The notes: generated by a model from the letters alone, not told the origin. 64,000 nt of DNA from Pseudoxanthomonas suwonensis (GCA_003240695.1 QFNC01000001.1:124001-188000), one strand, 5' to 3'. Counted from the first letter of the stretch, positions 7,625-17,758 are shown. Made by a program: numbers and translations.

Positions 7625-10596
7625 TGGCTACGGTGAATCGCGACTTCGAGATGGTGCTGCGCGTGCGCAGCGACATGGAAGCGGCCATGAAGCGTGTTGC
7701 CGATCTGGACAAGGAGTTGACCCGGCTCGAATCGTCGGCGCGCAAGGCCGGGTCGGGCGTGACCGCTGCGGGTGCCGGGATCTCCAGACTGAGTGAGCCG
7801 ATGAAGTCCGCCGGCATCTCCGCAGGCCAATACAACGCGGCCATGCGACAGCTGCCGATGCAGATGACCGACATCGTGACCAGCCTGGCCAGCGGCCAGA
7901 AGCCGTGGATGGTGGCGATCCAGCAGGGCGGCCAGCTGAAGGACTCGTTCGGTGGCGTGGTGCCTGCGGCGCGGGCGCTCGTCGGTGCGATCAACCCGGT
8001 GGCGGTAGCGGTTGGAGCGGGCGCGGCCGCCATCGGCGCAATCGCCATGGCTGCATATCAGGGCTACCAGGAAATGCAGCGCTTCGAGCGTGCGCTGATC
8101 TCGTCCGGTGGCGTTGCCGGAATCACCGGCGGGCAGCTGGCGGACATGGCTGCGCAGGTTGGCGAGGCCACCGGGCGGTACGGCGATGCGGCCGCGGCGG
8201 CAGCCGGGTTGGCGGCATCCGGCAAGGTGACCGGAGACACGCTGCAGGCGGCCACGCAGGCGGCTGTGGATCTGGCGGAGCTGACCGGACGGTCCATCGA
8301 GGACACGACGAAGCAGATCATCGCGCTGGCCGACTCGCCGACGGAGATGCTGGGCAAGCTGAATGACCAGTATGCGTTCCTGACGGTCGAAGTGTACGAG
8401 CATGTGCGATCGCTCGAAGAGCAAGGTCGCGCCGAAGACGCCGCGCGGGTCGCGGTTGAGGAATTCGCCCGCGTGCACGACCAGCGCGTGCAGGAAGCAC
8501 GCGAGCGAGCGGGCTGGCTGGCGGAGGGTTGGCGCGAGCTGAAGGCTGTCATTTCAGGGGTGTGGAACGACATCCAGGACATCGGGCGCACCGATGCCGA
8601 GTACAAGCTGAAGGTGGCCCGCGAGAACCTGGCAAAGATGCAGGGGCTGGTGCAGAAGGATGCGATTTCAGCCGGGTTCGCGATGCTGAATCCCGCGGCG
8701 GCGGCGATGTTCGGTGGCGACATGGCAGCCCGTTTCGGACCCGGGAAAAGCAAGGCCCTGCAGGAAGCGCAGGCGCTGGTGGAGCTGCGGGAGAAGGAGG
8801 TCGTACTGAATGGCATGTCGGCAGCAGCCGACGCCGACCGCGCTGCAGCGAACAAGGCAGGCGTGGATGCGGCGCGAGCCATCAATGACGGACTGGATGC
8901 CAACGCCAGCAAGACCGAACGGTTGGCCGCAGCGACGGCCGAGCTGAAGCGCCAGTTCCAGGATCTGCGCGCCGCTCCCGGAAAGGCCAGCGAATTGCTG
9001 GATGGCGTTACATTCGGTGCGGATGGAAGCATTTCAGGTGGTGCTTTCGACAAGCGGATGGCGCAGCTGCAAGAGCAGTACAGGGAGCGTGGATCGCGCG
9101 GTGCAAAGGCGCGCAAGCCGGGACGAAGCGATGCCGACAGGCTGGAAGATTCTGCCCAGCGCGACATCGAGAACCTGAAGCAGCAGATCGCCATGCTGGG
9201 GCTGCTGGAGGATGGCGAAACCCGTGTCAGCGAAGCGGCACGCATGCGCTACGAGGTGACCGAGGGCAAGTACAAGGCCGTCAGCCAAGCGGCGAAGGAT
9301 GCGCTGGTGTCGAACGCGCAGACGCTGGATGTGGAACGCCAGCGCATGGAGCTGGACAAGGAAATGGCCGGCGTGCACGAACGCATTGCGCAGCTGCAGG
9401 GTCGCAGTACGGAAGTGGCGCTGCAGAAGACCATCGACAAGCTGGAAGAGGCACGACAGGAAGCGCTCAAACTGGGTGATGCAGCCAAGGTCGCAGACAT
9501 TGAAAAATTGATGGGGCTGGAGCGTGCGACATCGGGACTGGATGAGGTGCTGCGCAAGATGGGCGAGTTCAACGACCGGATCAGCCAACAGGAACAGCGC
9601 ATCAACATCGAGCGAGAAAACGGTCTGATCAGCAGCATCGAAGCGCAGAAGCGGCTGCTTGAGCTGAGGCAGCAGGAAATCGCGTACCTGCAGCAGCAGA
9701 TTCCGATGCTGGAGGCCTATGCGGCCACGCTGAGCGGGCCGATGCAAGACGATGTGATGGCGAAGTTGGACGCAATGAAAACGCGCCTTCTGGACCTGCA
9801 GACGCAGGGCAGCCTGCTGCAGAACACGTTGCGGAACACCTTCGAAAGCGGCCTGGCGACGGCACTTGAAGGTCTGGCAACCGGCACCCTGACGCTGAAG
9901 GAAGCGATGACTGGACTGATCCAGGACATGATTTCCGGCATGGCGAAGCTGGCCGCCCAGCAGCTGGCCAGTGCGGCCACGGCCAAGCTGATGGCGATGT
10001 TCATGAAGGGAGCCACCGGTGGTGGTACAGACATTGGAGAGGGAGCCGGGAAATTGCAGACGGCTGCGCTGATGACTGGCGGCGCCGGCCTTGCTGTGAA
10101 AGCGGGTGGCGATGCGGTAAAGAGCGGCGCCGAAGAACTCATGGCTGCCGCCATGACGCTGCTAATCGCCAATAGCATGGGCGGATTCGCCACGGGCGGC
10201 TACACCGGACCTGGGGGCAAGTACCAGGTGGCCGGCTACGTGCACAAGGGCGAGTATGTGCAGCCATCGGAACGGCTGCGTGAGCCCGGCGCGCTGGAAT
10301 TCATGCGTGCATTCCACGCGCAAGGCATGTCGGCCATCGAGCGCTGGCAGACCGGCAGGGATTCGCTGCGCGGTATCGCGCCACCGGTGACGGCCTCCAC
10401 GCCGCTGCGCTACAGCTTCGCCGAAGGCGGGCTGGCCAGCGGATCGCTGCCGGCGCCGCAGCTGAATCTGCGCTTGATCAACGCCTTCGACATCGAGGGT
10501 GCGATCGACGACTACTTCAGCAGCCCCAAGGGCGACAAGACCTACCTCAACGTGGTGGGCCGCAACGCCACGGCAACGAAAACGGTGATCAGCTGA
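7624..10596 (+). CDS. Tail length tape measure protein
   Basis: ATG at 7624 overlaps the stop of the frameshift product; 990 residues. The N-terminal quarter carries the lambda gpH/TMP_2 pattern, including QLPMQMTDIVTSLASGQKP and QQGGQLKDSFGG, and a hydrophobic segment (about residues 118-150). Long coiled-coil regions follow, with a Gly/Ala-rich helical region and FATGGYTGPGGKYQVAGYVH near the C-terminus, which is common in such proteins. Its length sets tail length and implies a long flexible tail (siphovirus morphology). The next gene starts at its stop codon. Confidence 0.9.
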   Translation: MATVNRDFEMVLRVRSDMEAAMKRVADLDKELTRLESSARKAGSGVTAAGAGISRLSEPMKSAGISAGQYNAAMRQLPMQMTDIVTSLASGQKPWMVAIQQGGQLKDSFGGVVPAARALVGAINPVAVAVGAGAAAIGAIAMAAYQGYQEMQRFERALISSGGVAGITGGQLADMAAQVGEATGRYGDAAAAAAGLAASGKVTGDTLQAATQAAVDLAELTGRSIEDTTKQIIALADSPTEMLGKLNDQYAFLTVEVYEHVRSLEEQGRAEDAARVAVEEFARVHDQRVQEARERAGWLAEGWRELKAVISGVWNDIQDIGRTDAEYKLKVARENLAKMQGLVQKDAISAGFAMLNPAAAAMFGGDMAARFGPGKSKALQEAQALVELREKEVVLNGMSAAADADRAAANKAGVDAARAINDGLDANASKTERLAAATAELKRQFQDLRAAPGKASELLDGVTFGADGSISGGAFDKRMAQLQEQYRERGSRGAKARKPGRSDADRLEDSAQRDIENLKQQIAMLGLLEDGETRVSEAARMRYEVTEGKYKAVSQAAKDALVSNAQTLDVERQRMELDKEMAGVHERIAQLQGRSTEVALQKTIDKLEEARQEALKLGDAAKVADIEKLMGLERATSGLDEVLRKMGEFNDRISQQEQRINIERENGLISSIEAQKRLLELRQQEIAYLQQQIPMLEAYAATLSGPMQDDVMAKLDAMKTRLLDLQTQGSLLQNTLRNTFESGLATALEGLATGTLTLKEAMTGLIQDMISGMAKLAAQQLASAATAKLMAMFMKGATGGGTDIGEGAGKLQTAALMTGGAGLAVKAGGDAVKSGAEELMAAAMTLLIANSMGGFATGGYTGPGGKYQVAGYVHKGEYVQPSERLREPGALEFMRAFHAQGMSAIERWQTGRDSLRGIAPPVTASTPLRYSFAEGGLASGSLPAPQLNLRLINAFDIEGAIDDYFSSPKGDKTYLNVVGRNATATKTVIS

Positions 10597-11441
10597 TGGC
10601 CTTCGCACAGTCCCATACCGACCAGACCGGAACGACCGGCATCGCGCACAAGGAATTCCTGCTGCGCGTGCAGTCGCTGGCCGAAGCCAACGGCTGGACC
10701 ACGCTGCGCTACAAGACCGACGTGCCGGCCAGCCATGAGCTGATCCTGCAGGGCGAAGGCCTGTCCGGCGACCAGGAAATCTTCGTCGGCCTACGCACCT
10801 ACGAGAGCAGCACGGCGGATTACTACAACCTGGCGGTGGCCGGATTCACAGGCTACGTCGCTGGTAATGACTGGGCCAGCCAGCCCGGCATTTTCGAGAG
10901 TGGCATCCCGGCGCACAACCAGCGCATCGACTACTGGCTGGCCGTGAATGCGCAGCGCATCGCATTCGGCCTGAAGGTCGGCACTCCGGTGTACGAAACC
11001 GGATACGTCGGCTATATCAAGCCTTTCGCCAATCCATCGCAGTACCCGTATCCGCTGGCCGTGATCGGCATGCTGGGCAGTGCATCAGCCACGCGCTACA
11101 GCGACACCGCGCACAGCGTGGGATTCAAGGGCAGCCGTGCCAACTGCAGACTGCGTTGGTTCGACGGCAGCTGGAAGCAACCGCAGACGTATCCGTGGAA
11201 CAACGCGCACATCGGCGGCACCACCAGCCAGCTACGCGACACCAATGGGCAGTATCCCATCATGCCGATCCAGCTTTGCGACAGCGGCAACATCTACGGC
11301 GTGCTGGATGGGGTCGGCTACGTGAGCAATTTCAACAACACGGTGGAGTCCACCGTCTCTGCGGACGGAAGCGACTGGGTCTGCCTGCAGGATGTCGGTC
11401 GCACCAGCTTCAACGATTACGTCGCATTGAGGATGAGCTGA
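10596..11441 (+). CDS. Phage tail-tip region protein, function unknown
   Basis: A 281-residue protein with an N-terminal helix containing RVQSLAEANGWT, followed by a beta-rich, aromatic-rich body. The following gene begins with a similar helix ending in ANGWT, so the two may descend from one ancestor or share a domain. Genes of this type occur after tape measure genes in several Pseudomonas and Xanthomonas phages; I cannot assign an activity. ATG overlaps the tape measure stop. Confidence 0.6.
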   Translation: MAFAQSHTDQTGTTGIAHKEFLLRVQSLAEANGWTTLRYKTDVPASHELILQGEGLSGDQEIFVGLRTYESSTADYYNLAVAGFTGYVAGNDWASQPGIFESGIPAHNQRIDYWLAVNAQRIAFGLKVGTPVYETGYVGYIKPFANPSQYPYPLAVIGMLGSASATRYSDTAHSVGFKGSRANCRLRWFDGSWKQPQTYPWNNAHIGGTTSQLRDTNGQYPIMPIQLCDSGNIYGVLDGVGYVSNFNNTVESTVSADGSDWVCLQDVGRTSFNDYVALRMS

Positions 11442-12394
11442 TGGCCTACGTGACCGGACTTGCATCGTCGATGGCCGACGTGGTGACAGCTGTGCGCAAC
11501 GCATGCACGGCCAATGGCTGGACGCTGGCCGGCGATGTGCTGTCCAAGGGCGTGTGCCATGCCGAGGTGAAAACGGGCACGCTCGGCACCAGCACGCTGA
11601 CAGGCGGGTATTTCAGGCTGCGCGTGGCGAACGATGCATCCCTTGCCGATGCTGCGCAATACCCGGTGTATTTCGGCCCGCTGATGGATGCGGCAAATGT
11701 CTGGGCGAACTGGCAGTGGCCGGCCACCTACCACGTCCACGTGAACGAATCGCCAGACGAAGTGGTAGTGCTGGTGAATTACAACGGCGACCTGTGGGCA
11801 TGGGCTGCATTTGGATCCAGCCCGGCGCCTGGCAATGCCGGGACAGGAAATTGGCATGCTGCCACGATGTCATCTACGTCGGGCCAGAAGCGCGCGAGTG
11901 CGCTGGTTTCGAGTCCGGAGGCTACGTCATCAATTGATGGAGCTTCGTGGACGCCGCTGCCCTTTTGGACAAGGGGCAGGCTTGGTCCTAGTCCTGCCTA
12001 TTCGGTACATGGCGCGATCAGCAATGCCAACGGGGGGCCGCGGTGGAGCAACGGAACTGAGTCATTCGATTTCCAGGCCGATCGCACCGTGAATGCGGCC
12101 GATGCGATCAAGCCGCTGCTGTCCATGTCACCCAATGCCTGGAATTCGGAGTCGATTCTTCTTCCACTGCAGGTGATACAGGCGCGGCCTGATGCGAAGG
12201 TGTCGCTGATCAATCAGATTGTGCACTTGCGTGTGTGCCGGAACGATTACGTCATGCCCGGCCAGGTCATCACGCTTGGCACGGATCGGTGGAAGGTGTA
12301 TCCCGCGTATCGGCGCAGCACCCAGAACCGCGACGGTCTGAACGGCGTGCACACCGGCACGCTGGCCATCGCCGTGCGGTACGACGGACCCTGA
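11441..12394 (+). CDS. Phage tail-tip region protein, possible paralogue of the preceding gene
   Basis: ATG at 11441 overlaps the stop of the preceding gene; 317 residues. It begins with a helix (MADVVTAVRNACTANGWT) that echoes the start of the previous protein and continues with strand-rich sequence (GGYFRLRVAND, EVVVLVNYNGDLWAWAAFG) and a C-terminal YVMPGQVITLGTDRWKVYP. It is likely structural; its role is unknown. The next gene starts at its stop codon. Confidence 0.6.
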   Translation: MAYVTGLASSMADVVTAVRNACTANGWTLAGDVLSKGVCHAEVKTGTLGTSTLTGGYFRLRVANDASLADAAQYPVYFGPLMDAANVWANWQWPATYHVHVNESPDEVVVLVNYNGDLWAWAAFGSSPAPGNAGTGNWHAATMSSTSGQKRASALVSSPEATSSIDGASWTPLPFWTRGRLGPSPAYSVHGAISNANGGPRWSNGTESFDFQADRTVNAADAIKPLLSMSPNAWNSESILLPLQVIQARPDAKVSLINQIVHLRVCRNDYVMPGQVITLGTDRWKVYPAYRRSTQNRDGLNGVHTGTLAIAVRYDGP

Positions 12395-14091
12395 TGGCCA
12401 CACGCACCGGCCACCTCTGCGCGATGCCCAGCCACGGCGCAGATCTGCCGCCGCGCAGCGCGGGCATCATGGTGCACGGGCACCTGCAGTGGGATGTGCG
12501 CATTCGTGACGCTGCACTGCTGCACGGCGGGGGTGCTCGCACGCCGGTTCTTCCGGTCGAATCGGCCGCCGCGTCGCGGAACGGCTATCGTGCGCACAGC
12601 TACTACGACGACTTCTACAATCGCATCCACGTGCGCCCTGCGGCTCTGGCGCTGGGCAATATCGCCAGCGATCAGGACCGTGACCTGATCGTCTGGAATG
12701 CCTACGACAGCCAGTCGGTGACCATCACCGCTGCCGTATCGACGGATGCGGACATCATCGTGCAGGGTGCATTTCCGCAGGTGATTGCTCCGCTGCGCGA
12801 GGCGGTGTTCCGGGTCGGTGTCAGCACCGCCGGATCGCCCGTGATCAATGCGCAGATCACGATCACATTCGAGGGGATGGATGGACGCGTGGTTCCGGTC
12901 ACCGGCAACCGCGTGCTTGCCTGGCCGGTACCGTGCGACTGGGGCAGCCGCGTGGACGAAACGCTCGAATGGAAAACCGACGTGCAGCATGCCATCAATG
13001 GATCGCGCACCGCGATTCCACTGCGCGGCGCGCCGCGCTGTGGCCTGGACTTCGACGTGATCGCTGATCGTGCCGAGCGGCGCGTGCTGGAGGCGATGCT
13101 GCACCAGTGGGCCGGCCGCACCTGGGTGCTGCCGATCTGGCCGGACGTGGAGTGGCTTTCGGAAGACCTGCCGGCAGGCGCCACCAGCGTCCCACTGCGC
13201 ACTGCAGGCAGCGACCTTCATGCCGACGGCATGCTGATGCTCTGGTCGGCCGTGGATCGCTACGAGCTTGTGCGCATCGACTCGGTGCAGGCCGATGCCG
13301 TGACGCTGGCCGGTGCCACGACGCAGGCATGGCCGCGTGGCAGTCGGGCATGGCCGTGCCGCATGGCGCGGCTGGAGTCGGCGCCGACCATGCGGCGGTT
13401 GACCGACCGGCTGGTGGCGATGCGCTGCCAATTCCGCATTGATGAGCCGGCGGATTGGCCGGCAGTGCACGCCCTGCCGCTGTATGCGGGCTTTCCGGTG
13501 CTGGGCCGCGGCGATGAGTCCACCGACCCTGAAAGCGCATTCGATCGCCAGCTGGTGGTGCTGGATGGCGATGTGGGGCTGGTACACACGCACGACCCCA
13601 GCGGCCATGCGTGGCAACGCCAGTCGCATGCATGGCGGCTGTACGGCCGCGCTGAGCGCACTGCCAATCGCAGCCTGCTGTACTGGCTGCAGGGACGTGC
13701 GCAGTCGCTGTGGGTGCCCAGCTACATGGATGACCTGCAGCTTGCGCTGCCGACCACATCCATCGCCGATGCGCTGATCGTGCGCTATGCCGGCGCGTCC
13801 GCATTCTCGGCGCTGGCGCCGGGCCGGCGGCACATGCGCATTGAGCTGTGGGACGGCCGCGTGTTCCACCGGCGTGCAGCGGCCGTGGCCCGGCTTGCCG
13901 ACGGCACCGAGCGGGTAGAGCTGGACACGCCGCTGGGCGATGTGCTGCAGCCTGAGCAGGTGCGGCAGATCAGCTGGATGGCGCTGTCCGCGCAGGGCAA
14001 CGACCGCATCACCGTCACCCATCACGCCGACCTTGATGGTCTGGCCGATGTGCAGACCAGCTTCGTCGCCACGCCGCAGGAGGAGCCGTGA
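12394..14091 (+). CDS. Phage tail protein (large conserved tail-tip protein)
   Basis: ATG at 12394 overlaps the previous stop; 565 residues. Beta-rich throughout, with repeated Trp-containing segments (HQWAGRTWVLPIWPDVEWL, RSLLYWLQGRAQSLWVPSY) like tail proteins found between tape measure and BR0599-type genes. It is probably part of the distal tail/baseplate. No enzyme motif is visible. It overlaps the next start by four bases. Confidence 0.65.
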   Translation: MATRTGHLCAMPSHGADLPPRSAGIMVHGHLQWDVRIRDAALLHGGGARTPVLPVESAAASRNGYRAHSYYDDFYNRIHVRPAALALGNIASDQDRDLIVWNAYDSQSVTITAAVSTDADIIVQGAFPQVIAPLREAVFRVGVSTAGSPVINAQITITFEGMDGRVVPVTGNRVLAWPVPCDWGSRVDETLEWKTDVQHAINGSRTAIPLRGAPRCGLDFDVIADRAERRVLEAMLHQWAGRTWVLPIWPDVEWLSEDLPAGATSVPLRTAGSDLHADGMLMLWSAVDRYELVRIDSVQADAVTLAGATTQAWPRGSRAWPCRMARLESAPTMRRLTDRLVAMRCQFRIDEPADWPAVHALPLYAGFPVLGRGDESTDPESAFDRQLVVLDGDVGLVHTHDPSGHAWQRQSHAWRLYGRAERTANRSLLYWLQGRAQSLWVPSYMDDLQLALPTTSIADALIVRYAGASAFSALAPGRRHMRIELWDGRVFHRRAAAVARLADGTERVELDTPLGDVLQPEQVRQISWMALSAQGNDRITVTHHADLDGLADVQTSFVATPQEEP

Positions 14092-14885
14092 CCCTGTTTG
14101 CCCGCCACGTCGAGACCTTCGACTTCTACCGCGGCAACCGCCACTGGCGCGTGACCAGCAGCGACCGGCCGGTGATCGTTGAGGGCCAAACCTATGCAGC
14201 ATTGCGCGGTCTTTCACGTGGTCGGATCGTGCAGAGCGCCGAGGAAAACAAGGCCGCGCTGGAGGTCAAGGTGCCAGCGGACTTCGAGCTGCTGGATCAA
14301 TTCCGGCCGTACCCGCCGACATCGCGCATCCACATCAACGTGAAGCGGATCCGCATCAGCGACGGCTTCGTCGCGCAGGCGTGGATGGGCGTGATTGCGG
14401 ACGTGGATGATACCGATCCGGCCAGCGCCACCATCCGCTGCCAGACCCTGATGGCCGCCATGTCGGCCAACGGACTGCCGCACGTGTGGCAGGTGCCGTG
14501 CGGGCTGCCGCTGTACAGCGTCGGTCACGGCATGTGCAATGTCGATCGAGAGCTGCACCGCACGCCGGGCACGATTGCATCCGTCGCCGGCACCACGATC
14601 ACGTCGGCCGCACTGGCCGCGCATGGCGATGCGTGGTTCAGCGGCGGATTCGTGGAGTTCGTGACGCCGCAGGATCTGGAGTATCGCTTCATCGTGTCTC
14701 AGGTGGGCGACACCGCGGTGCTTCTGACGCCGCCGCCCTTTGGCGCCGGAACGGCAGTCAGCTTCTTCCCGGGCTGCGATCACAGCATCCCGACCTGCGA
14801 TTCGAAATTCGGGAACGCGCTGAACTACGGCGGCCAGCACACCATCCCTGACAAGAACGCCTTCGGCGGCGACCCGGTGTTCTGA
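14088..14885 (+). CDS. BR0599/DUF2163-type phage tail protein
   Basis: A 265-residue protein. The C-terminus has the signature of phage BR0599-family proteins: FPGCDHSIPTCDSKFGNALN followed by an IPDKNAFGGDPVF ending, with two conserved Cys. The N-terminus (FARHVETFDFYRGN, SDRPVIVEGQTY) also fits. Members lie in the distal tail of siphophages and gene transfer agents, where they connect tail tube and hub. It overlaps the upstream gene by four bases and is followed after 10 bases by a small membrane protein. Confidence 0.78.
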   Translation: MTLFARHVETFDFYRGNRHWRVTSSDRPVIVEGQTYAALRGLSRGRIVQSAEENKAALEVKVPADFELLDQFRPYPPTSRIHINVKRIRISDGFVAQAWMGVIADVDDTDPASATIRCQTLMAAMSANGLPHVWQVPCGLPLYSVGHGMCNVDRELHRTPGTIASVAGTTITSAALAAHGDAWFSGGFVEFVTPQDLEYRFIVSQVGDTAVLLTPPPFGAGTAVSFFPGCDHSIPTCDSKFGNALNYGGQHTIPDKNAFGGDPVF

Positions 14886-14895
14886 GGAGAATGAA

Positions 14896-15135
14896 ATGGA
14901 CCCGATGACGTGGCTCTACATCATCATGCTAGTGGTGTCTCTGGTGGTCAGCATCGCCATGCGGCCGAAGCCGCAGAATGCCAAGCCGCCGGAGTTCGCC
15001 GATTTTGAGGCGCCATCGGTGGACGAAGGCCGCGAGGTGGCATGGGTTCACGGCGAGTGCTGGATTGAAGATCCCAATGTGCTGTGGTGGGGCGATCTGC
15101 GCACTACGCCGATCCGTGCGAGCGGTGGCAAATGA
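14896..15135 (+). CDS. Small membrane-anchored tail protein
   Basis: 79 residues: an N-terminal hydrophobic helix (WLYIIMLVVSLVVSIAM) then a polar segment (KPPEFADFEAPSVDEGREV) resembling the N-terminus of several phage tail-tip proteins. A good ribosome binding site (AGGAG) precedes the ATG. The function is unknown. The stop overlaps the next ATG (ATGA). Confidence 0.6.
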   Translation: MDPMTWLYIIMLVVSLVVSIAMRPKPQNAKPPEFADFEAPSVDEGREVAWVHGECWIEDPNVLWWGDLRTTPIRASGGK

Positions 15136-15362
15136 CCGGTCGCACGCCCGTGTTGGTGACCATGCGTCACGCCCGCGCCGCCAGGCTGGATGGCAAGCCG
15201 ATCAACTGCGCGCCAGGCATCTGGGCGTGGCTAGCGCGCCACGGCATCGACGCCGGCGAGCTGGTGCGCGATGGGGTGAGCAGCGATCGGCTGGAGCACA
15301 TCGACGATGCCTTCGTGCAGAGGGCCGTTTCAATCGCTAGGCAGGAGGCGGCTGATGCGTGA
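15132..15362 (+). CDS. Small conserved phage protein
   Basis: ATG at 15132 overlaps the previous stop; 76 residues. Contains TMRHARAARLDGKPINCAPG and FVQRAVSIARQEA. Comparable short proteins with the pattern C-x-x-G(I/R)-x-x-W-x-x-R-H-G occur next to tail genes in Pseudomonas-type siphophages. The function is unknown. It overlaps the next ATG. Confidence 0.6.
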   Translation: MTGRTPVLVTMRHARAARLDGKPINCAPGIWAWLARHGIDAGELVRDGVSSDRLEHIDDAFVQRAVSIARQEAADA

Positions 15363-15579
15363 TCGCATGCTTCGTGCAGCGCTGATCCTGACGCCGGCCT
15401 CAGCCGGAATCGCATGGCTGGCCACGGGCAGCGCATGGCTGGCCACACCGGGGGTTCTGGTGGCTGCGGCGAATGCCGCGCTGATGGTGCGTAGGCGGAT
15501 TCCGATGCGCATCCCATCCTTTTCCGATGCGCCGATCAGCATCGACCGACTGAGGTGGCCAGGTGGGCGGCAAGAATAA
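15355..15579 (+). CDS. Small phage membrane protein
   Basis: ATG at 15355 lies inside the preceding gene's end; 74 residues with a hydrophobic middle containing an internal duplication (AWLATGSAWLATPG) encoded by two identical 15-base copies at 15411-15425 and 15432-15446. It overlaps the next gene's GTG by 17 bases. The function is unknown. Confidence 0.55.
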   Translation: MRDRMLRAALILTPASAGIAWLATGSAWLATPGVLVAAANAALMVRRRIPMRIPSFSDAPISIDRLRWPGGRQE

Positions 15580-17758
15580 AAAACCTGTCATCGGCTACAG
15601 GCACTTCATGGGCCTGTACATGGGCGAGAGCCGCAGCAGCGACTACCTGGCCGCCGTGGATGTGGGCGGGGAAATCGCGTGGGAAGGCGAACTGTCAGGC
15701 AGCGGAAGCATCTCGATCAACAAGCCGTCGCTGTTCGGCGGAGACAAGAAGGAGGGCGGCATCGTCGGCACGCTGCGAGTGCGCCAAGGCGAGCCGACTC
15801 AGATGCCGGATGCCTACCTTCAGGCGCAGGTACCAGGACCGTGGCCGGCTGCCCGCGGCCTGTGCACGACGGTATTCGATGGGCAGATCGGCGCGATGAA
15901 TCCGTACATCAAGCTGTGGAAAAAGCGCTGGGGCGGATTCACGGCCGGTTGGACTACGCCGGTGTGGCAGCCGTCGTTGTGCAAGATCGGCCGCGGCAAG
16001 AATCCGATGCACATCCTGTATCAGTGCTTTACCGACACCCGCGATGGCCTGGCGTTTTCGCCATCGGTGATCGATGAGCAGGCATGGCTGTCCGCGGCGC
16101 AGACGCTGCACGATGAGGGCTTCGGGCTGTGCCTGGCCTTCCGGCGCGCCAGCGGCATCGGCAACTACATCCGCACGATTTGCGATCATGTCGGCGGCAT
16201 GTGGGCGCAGGATCCGCGCACCGGACTGATCACCTTCCGCCTTTTCCGTCCCGACTACGACGCGACGATGCTGCCGCTGCTGGACGAGTCCAGCATCATC
16301 GCGATGGACAGCTTCGAACAGCCTGCACTGGACACGACCACGAACGAGGTGACCATCGTCGGGCGGGACGTGCTGGCCAACAAAGATATCTCCGTCACGT
16401 ACCAGAATCTGGCGAACGTGCAGGCGCAGGGACGCGTGATCAACACCAAGCGCCAGTATCCGGGCCTCTGGAACCGCGAGCAGTGCGCGATGGTGGCGGC
16501 ACGTGATTGCGCGATTGAAAGCAGCCTGCTGGCTCGCATCAAATGCACGGTGAAGGCGGACTTCTGGGGTGTCAAGCGCGGCGACGTGTTGGCGCTGTCC
16601 TGGCAACGCAAGGGCTGGGTGCGCGTGCCGGTGCGTGTGCTGGAGGTGGACGAGGGAACGCGCACCGATAGTCGCATCGCGTTGACGCTGGCGCAGGATT
16701 TCAGCGGTGCGGCCAGTGCGGTGTACGTGGCACCCAGCCAGAGCGTGTGGACCAGGCCGGATGACACGCCCCGGCAGCTGCCGGCTCAGCGCGTATATGA
16801 GGCCACGTGGCGTGACCTGGTGCAGACGATGAGCGCGGCCGATCTTGCGCAGGTCAGTCCATTGGCCGGGTATCTCGCAGCAGTCGGGTCGGCTCCGGCC
16901 GGCGTGTCCTACGGCTACGACCTGCACACGCGCATTGCCGGCGGAGAGTATGCGCAGGTCGGCTCCGGCGAGTACGCGCCGACTGGGCTGCTGCAAGCCG
17001 CAGTCGGCATCGGCGATGTCACCTTCGAGCTGGATGCAGCGCAGGACCTGGATGGCGTGCATCCGGGAGACGAATGGATCTGCGAGTCGGAACATGGCCG
17101 GGTAGTGGCCGTGAATGCATCGGCTGCGACGATTACCGTCGCCCGCGGCTGTGTTGATTCGGTGCCGGCGGCGCACCCGGCCGGCGCTCGCGTCTGGTTC
17201 AGCGATTCGGCGGCGGCCGACCCGACGCAGTACGCGATCGGAGACACAGTGCATGCCACGCTGCTGGCGCGCACCCGCAATGGGATCTATCCGATCGACG
17301 CGGCCACTCAGCACACGCTGAGCGTGCAGGCACGGCAGGGCCGGCCGTACCCGCCCGGGTTGCTGCGGGTGGCCGGGAATGCGCAGCCCGTGAGCGTGAA
17401 CAGTCCATTCGTGGTGACGTGGGCGCATCGTGATCGGCTGCTGCAGGCAGATCAGCTGATTGATCACGAGGCCGCAAGCATCGGCCCGGAGCCTGGCACG
17501 CGTTATGCGATTCGGGCACTCGACGCGGCCAACGCCGTGCTGGCCGAAAAGCTGGACATCGCCGGCACATCGGCGACAGTCGCTCTGGCGCACGCCGGCA
17601 GCGTGCGACTAGAGCTGTATGCAATCACAGATGCGGGCGCCAGCCTGCAGCGGCATGTGCGGCTGTTCGCACACGATCCGGCAGGCACGACGGTCAGCGT
17701 GATCACCGCACCGACGTGGGCACCGGACAGCTACATCCTGGACGGAGGCGCTCCCTGA
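15563..17758 (+). CDS. Phage tail tip/hub attachment protein (Phage-tail_3 type)
   Basis: GTG at 15563; 731 residues. The N-terminal domain (VIGYRHFMGLYMGESR, GGEIAWEGELSGSGSI) and the central segment (GFGLCLAFRRASGIGNYIR) match the putative phage tail protein family that forms the central hub of siphophage tail tips; the C-terminal third is built of fibronectin-like strands (HTLSVQARQGRPYPPG, FVVTWAHRDR). It should connect the tail tube to the receptor-binding fibres encoded next. It is in the right place between BR0599 and the fibre genes. Confidence 0.78.
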   Translation: MGGKNKKPVIGYRHFMGLYMGESRSSDYLAAVDVGGEIAWEGELSGSGSISINKPSLFGGDKKEGGIVGTLRVRQGEPTQMPDAYLQAQVPGPWPAARGLCTTVFDGQIGAMNPYIKLWKKRWGGFTAGWTTPVWQPSLCKIGRGKNPMHILYQCFTDTRDGLAFSPSVIDEQAWLSAAQTLHDEGFGLCLAFRRASGIGNYIRTICDHVGGMWAQDPRTGLITFRLFRPDYDATMLPLLDESSIIAMDSFEQPALDTTTNEVTIVGRDVLANKDISVTYQNLANVQAQGRVINTKRQYPGLWNREQCAMVAARDCAIESSLLARIKCTVKADFWGVKRGDVLALSWQRKGWVRVPVRVLEVDEGTRTDSRIALTLAQDFSGAASAVYVAPSQSVWTRPDDTPRQLPAQRVYEATWRDLVQTMSAADLAQVSPLAGYLAAVGSAPAGVSYGYDLHTRIAGGEYAQVGSGEYAPTGLLQAAVGIGDVTFELDAAQDLDGVHPGDEWICESEHGRVVAVNASAATITVARGCVDSVPAAHPAGARVWFSDSAAADPTQYAIGDTVHATLLARTRNGIYPIDAATQHTLSVQARQGRPYPPGLLRVAGNAQPVSVNSPFVVTWAHRDRLLQADQLIDHEAASIGPEPGTRYAIRALDAANAVLAEKLDIAGTSATVALAHAGSVRLELYAITDAGASLQRHVRLFAHDPAGTTVSVITAPTWAPDSYILDGGAP

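Noticed and set aside
12247..14217. A 656-residue minus-strand open frame within the tail genes
   Set aside because: Antisense to a coupled tail gene series; composition (Arg/His/Gln-rich) is that of a shadow frame.
15695..17593. A 632-residue minus-strand frame over the tail hub gene
   Set aside because: Same reason: shadow frame in GC-rich coding DNA.
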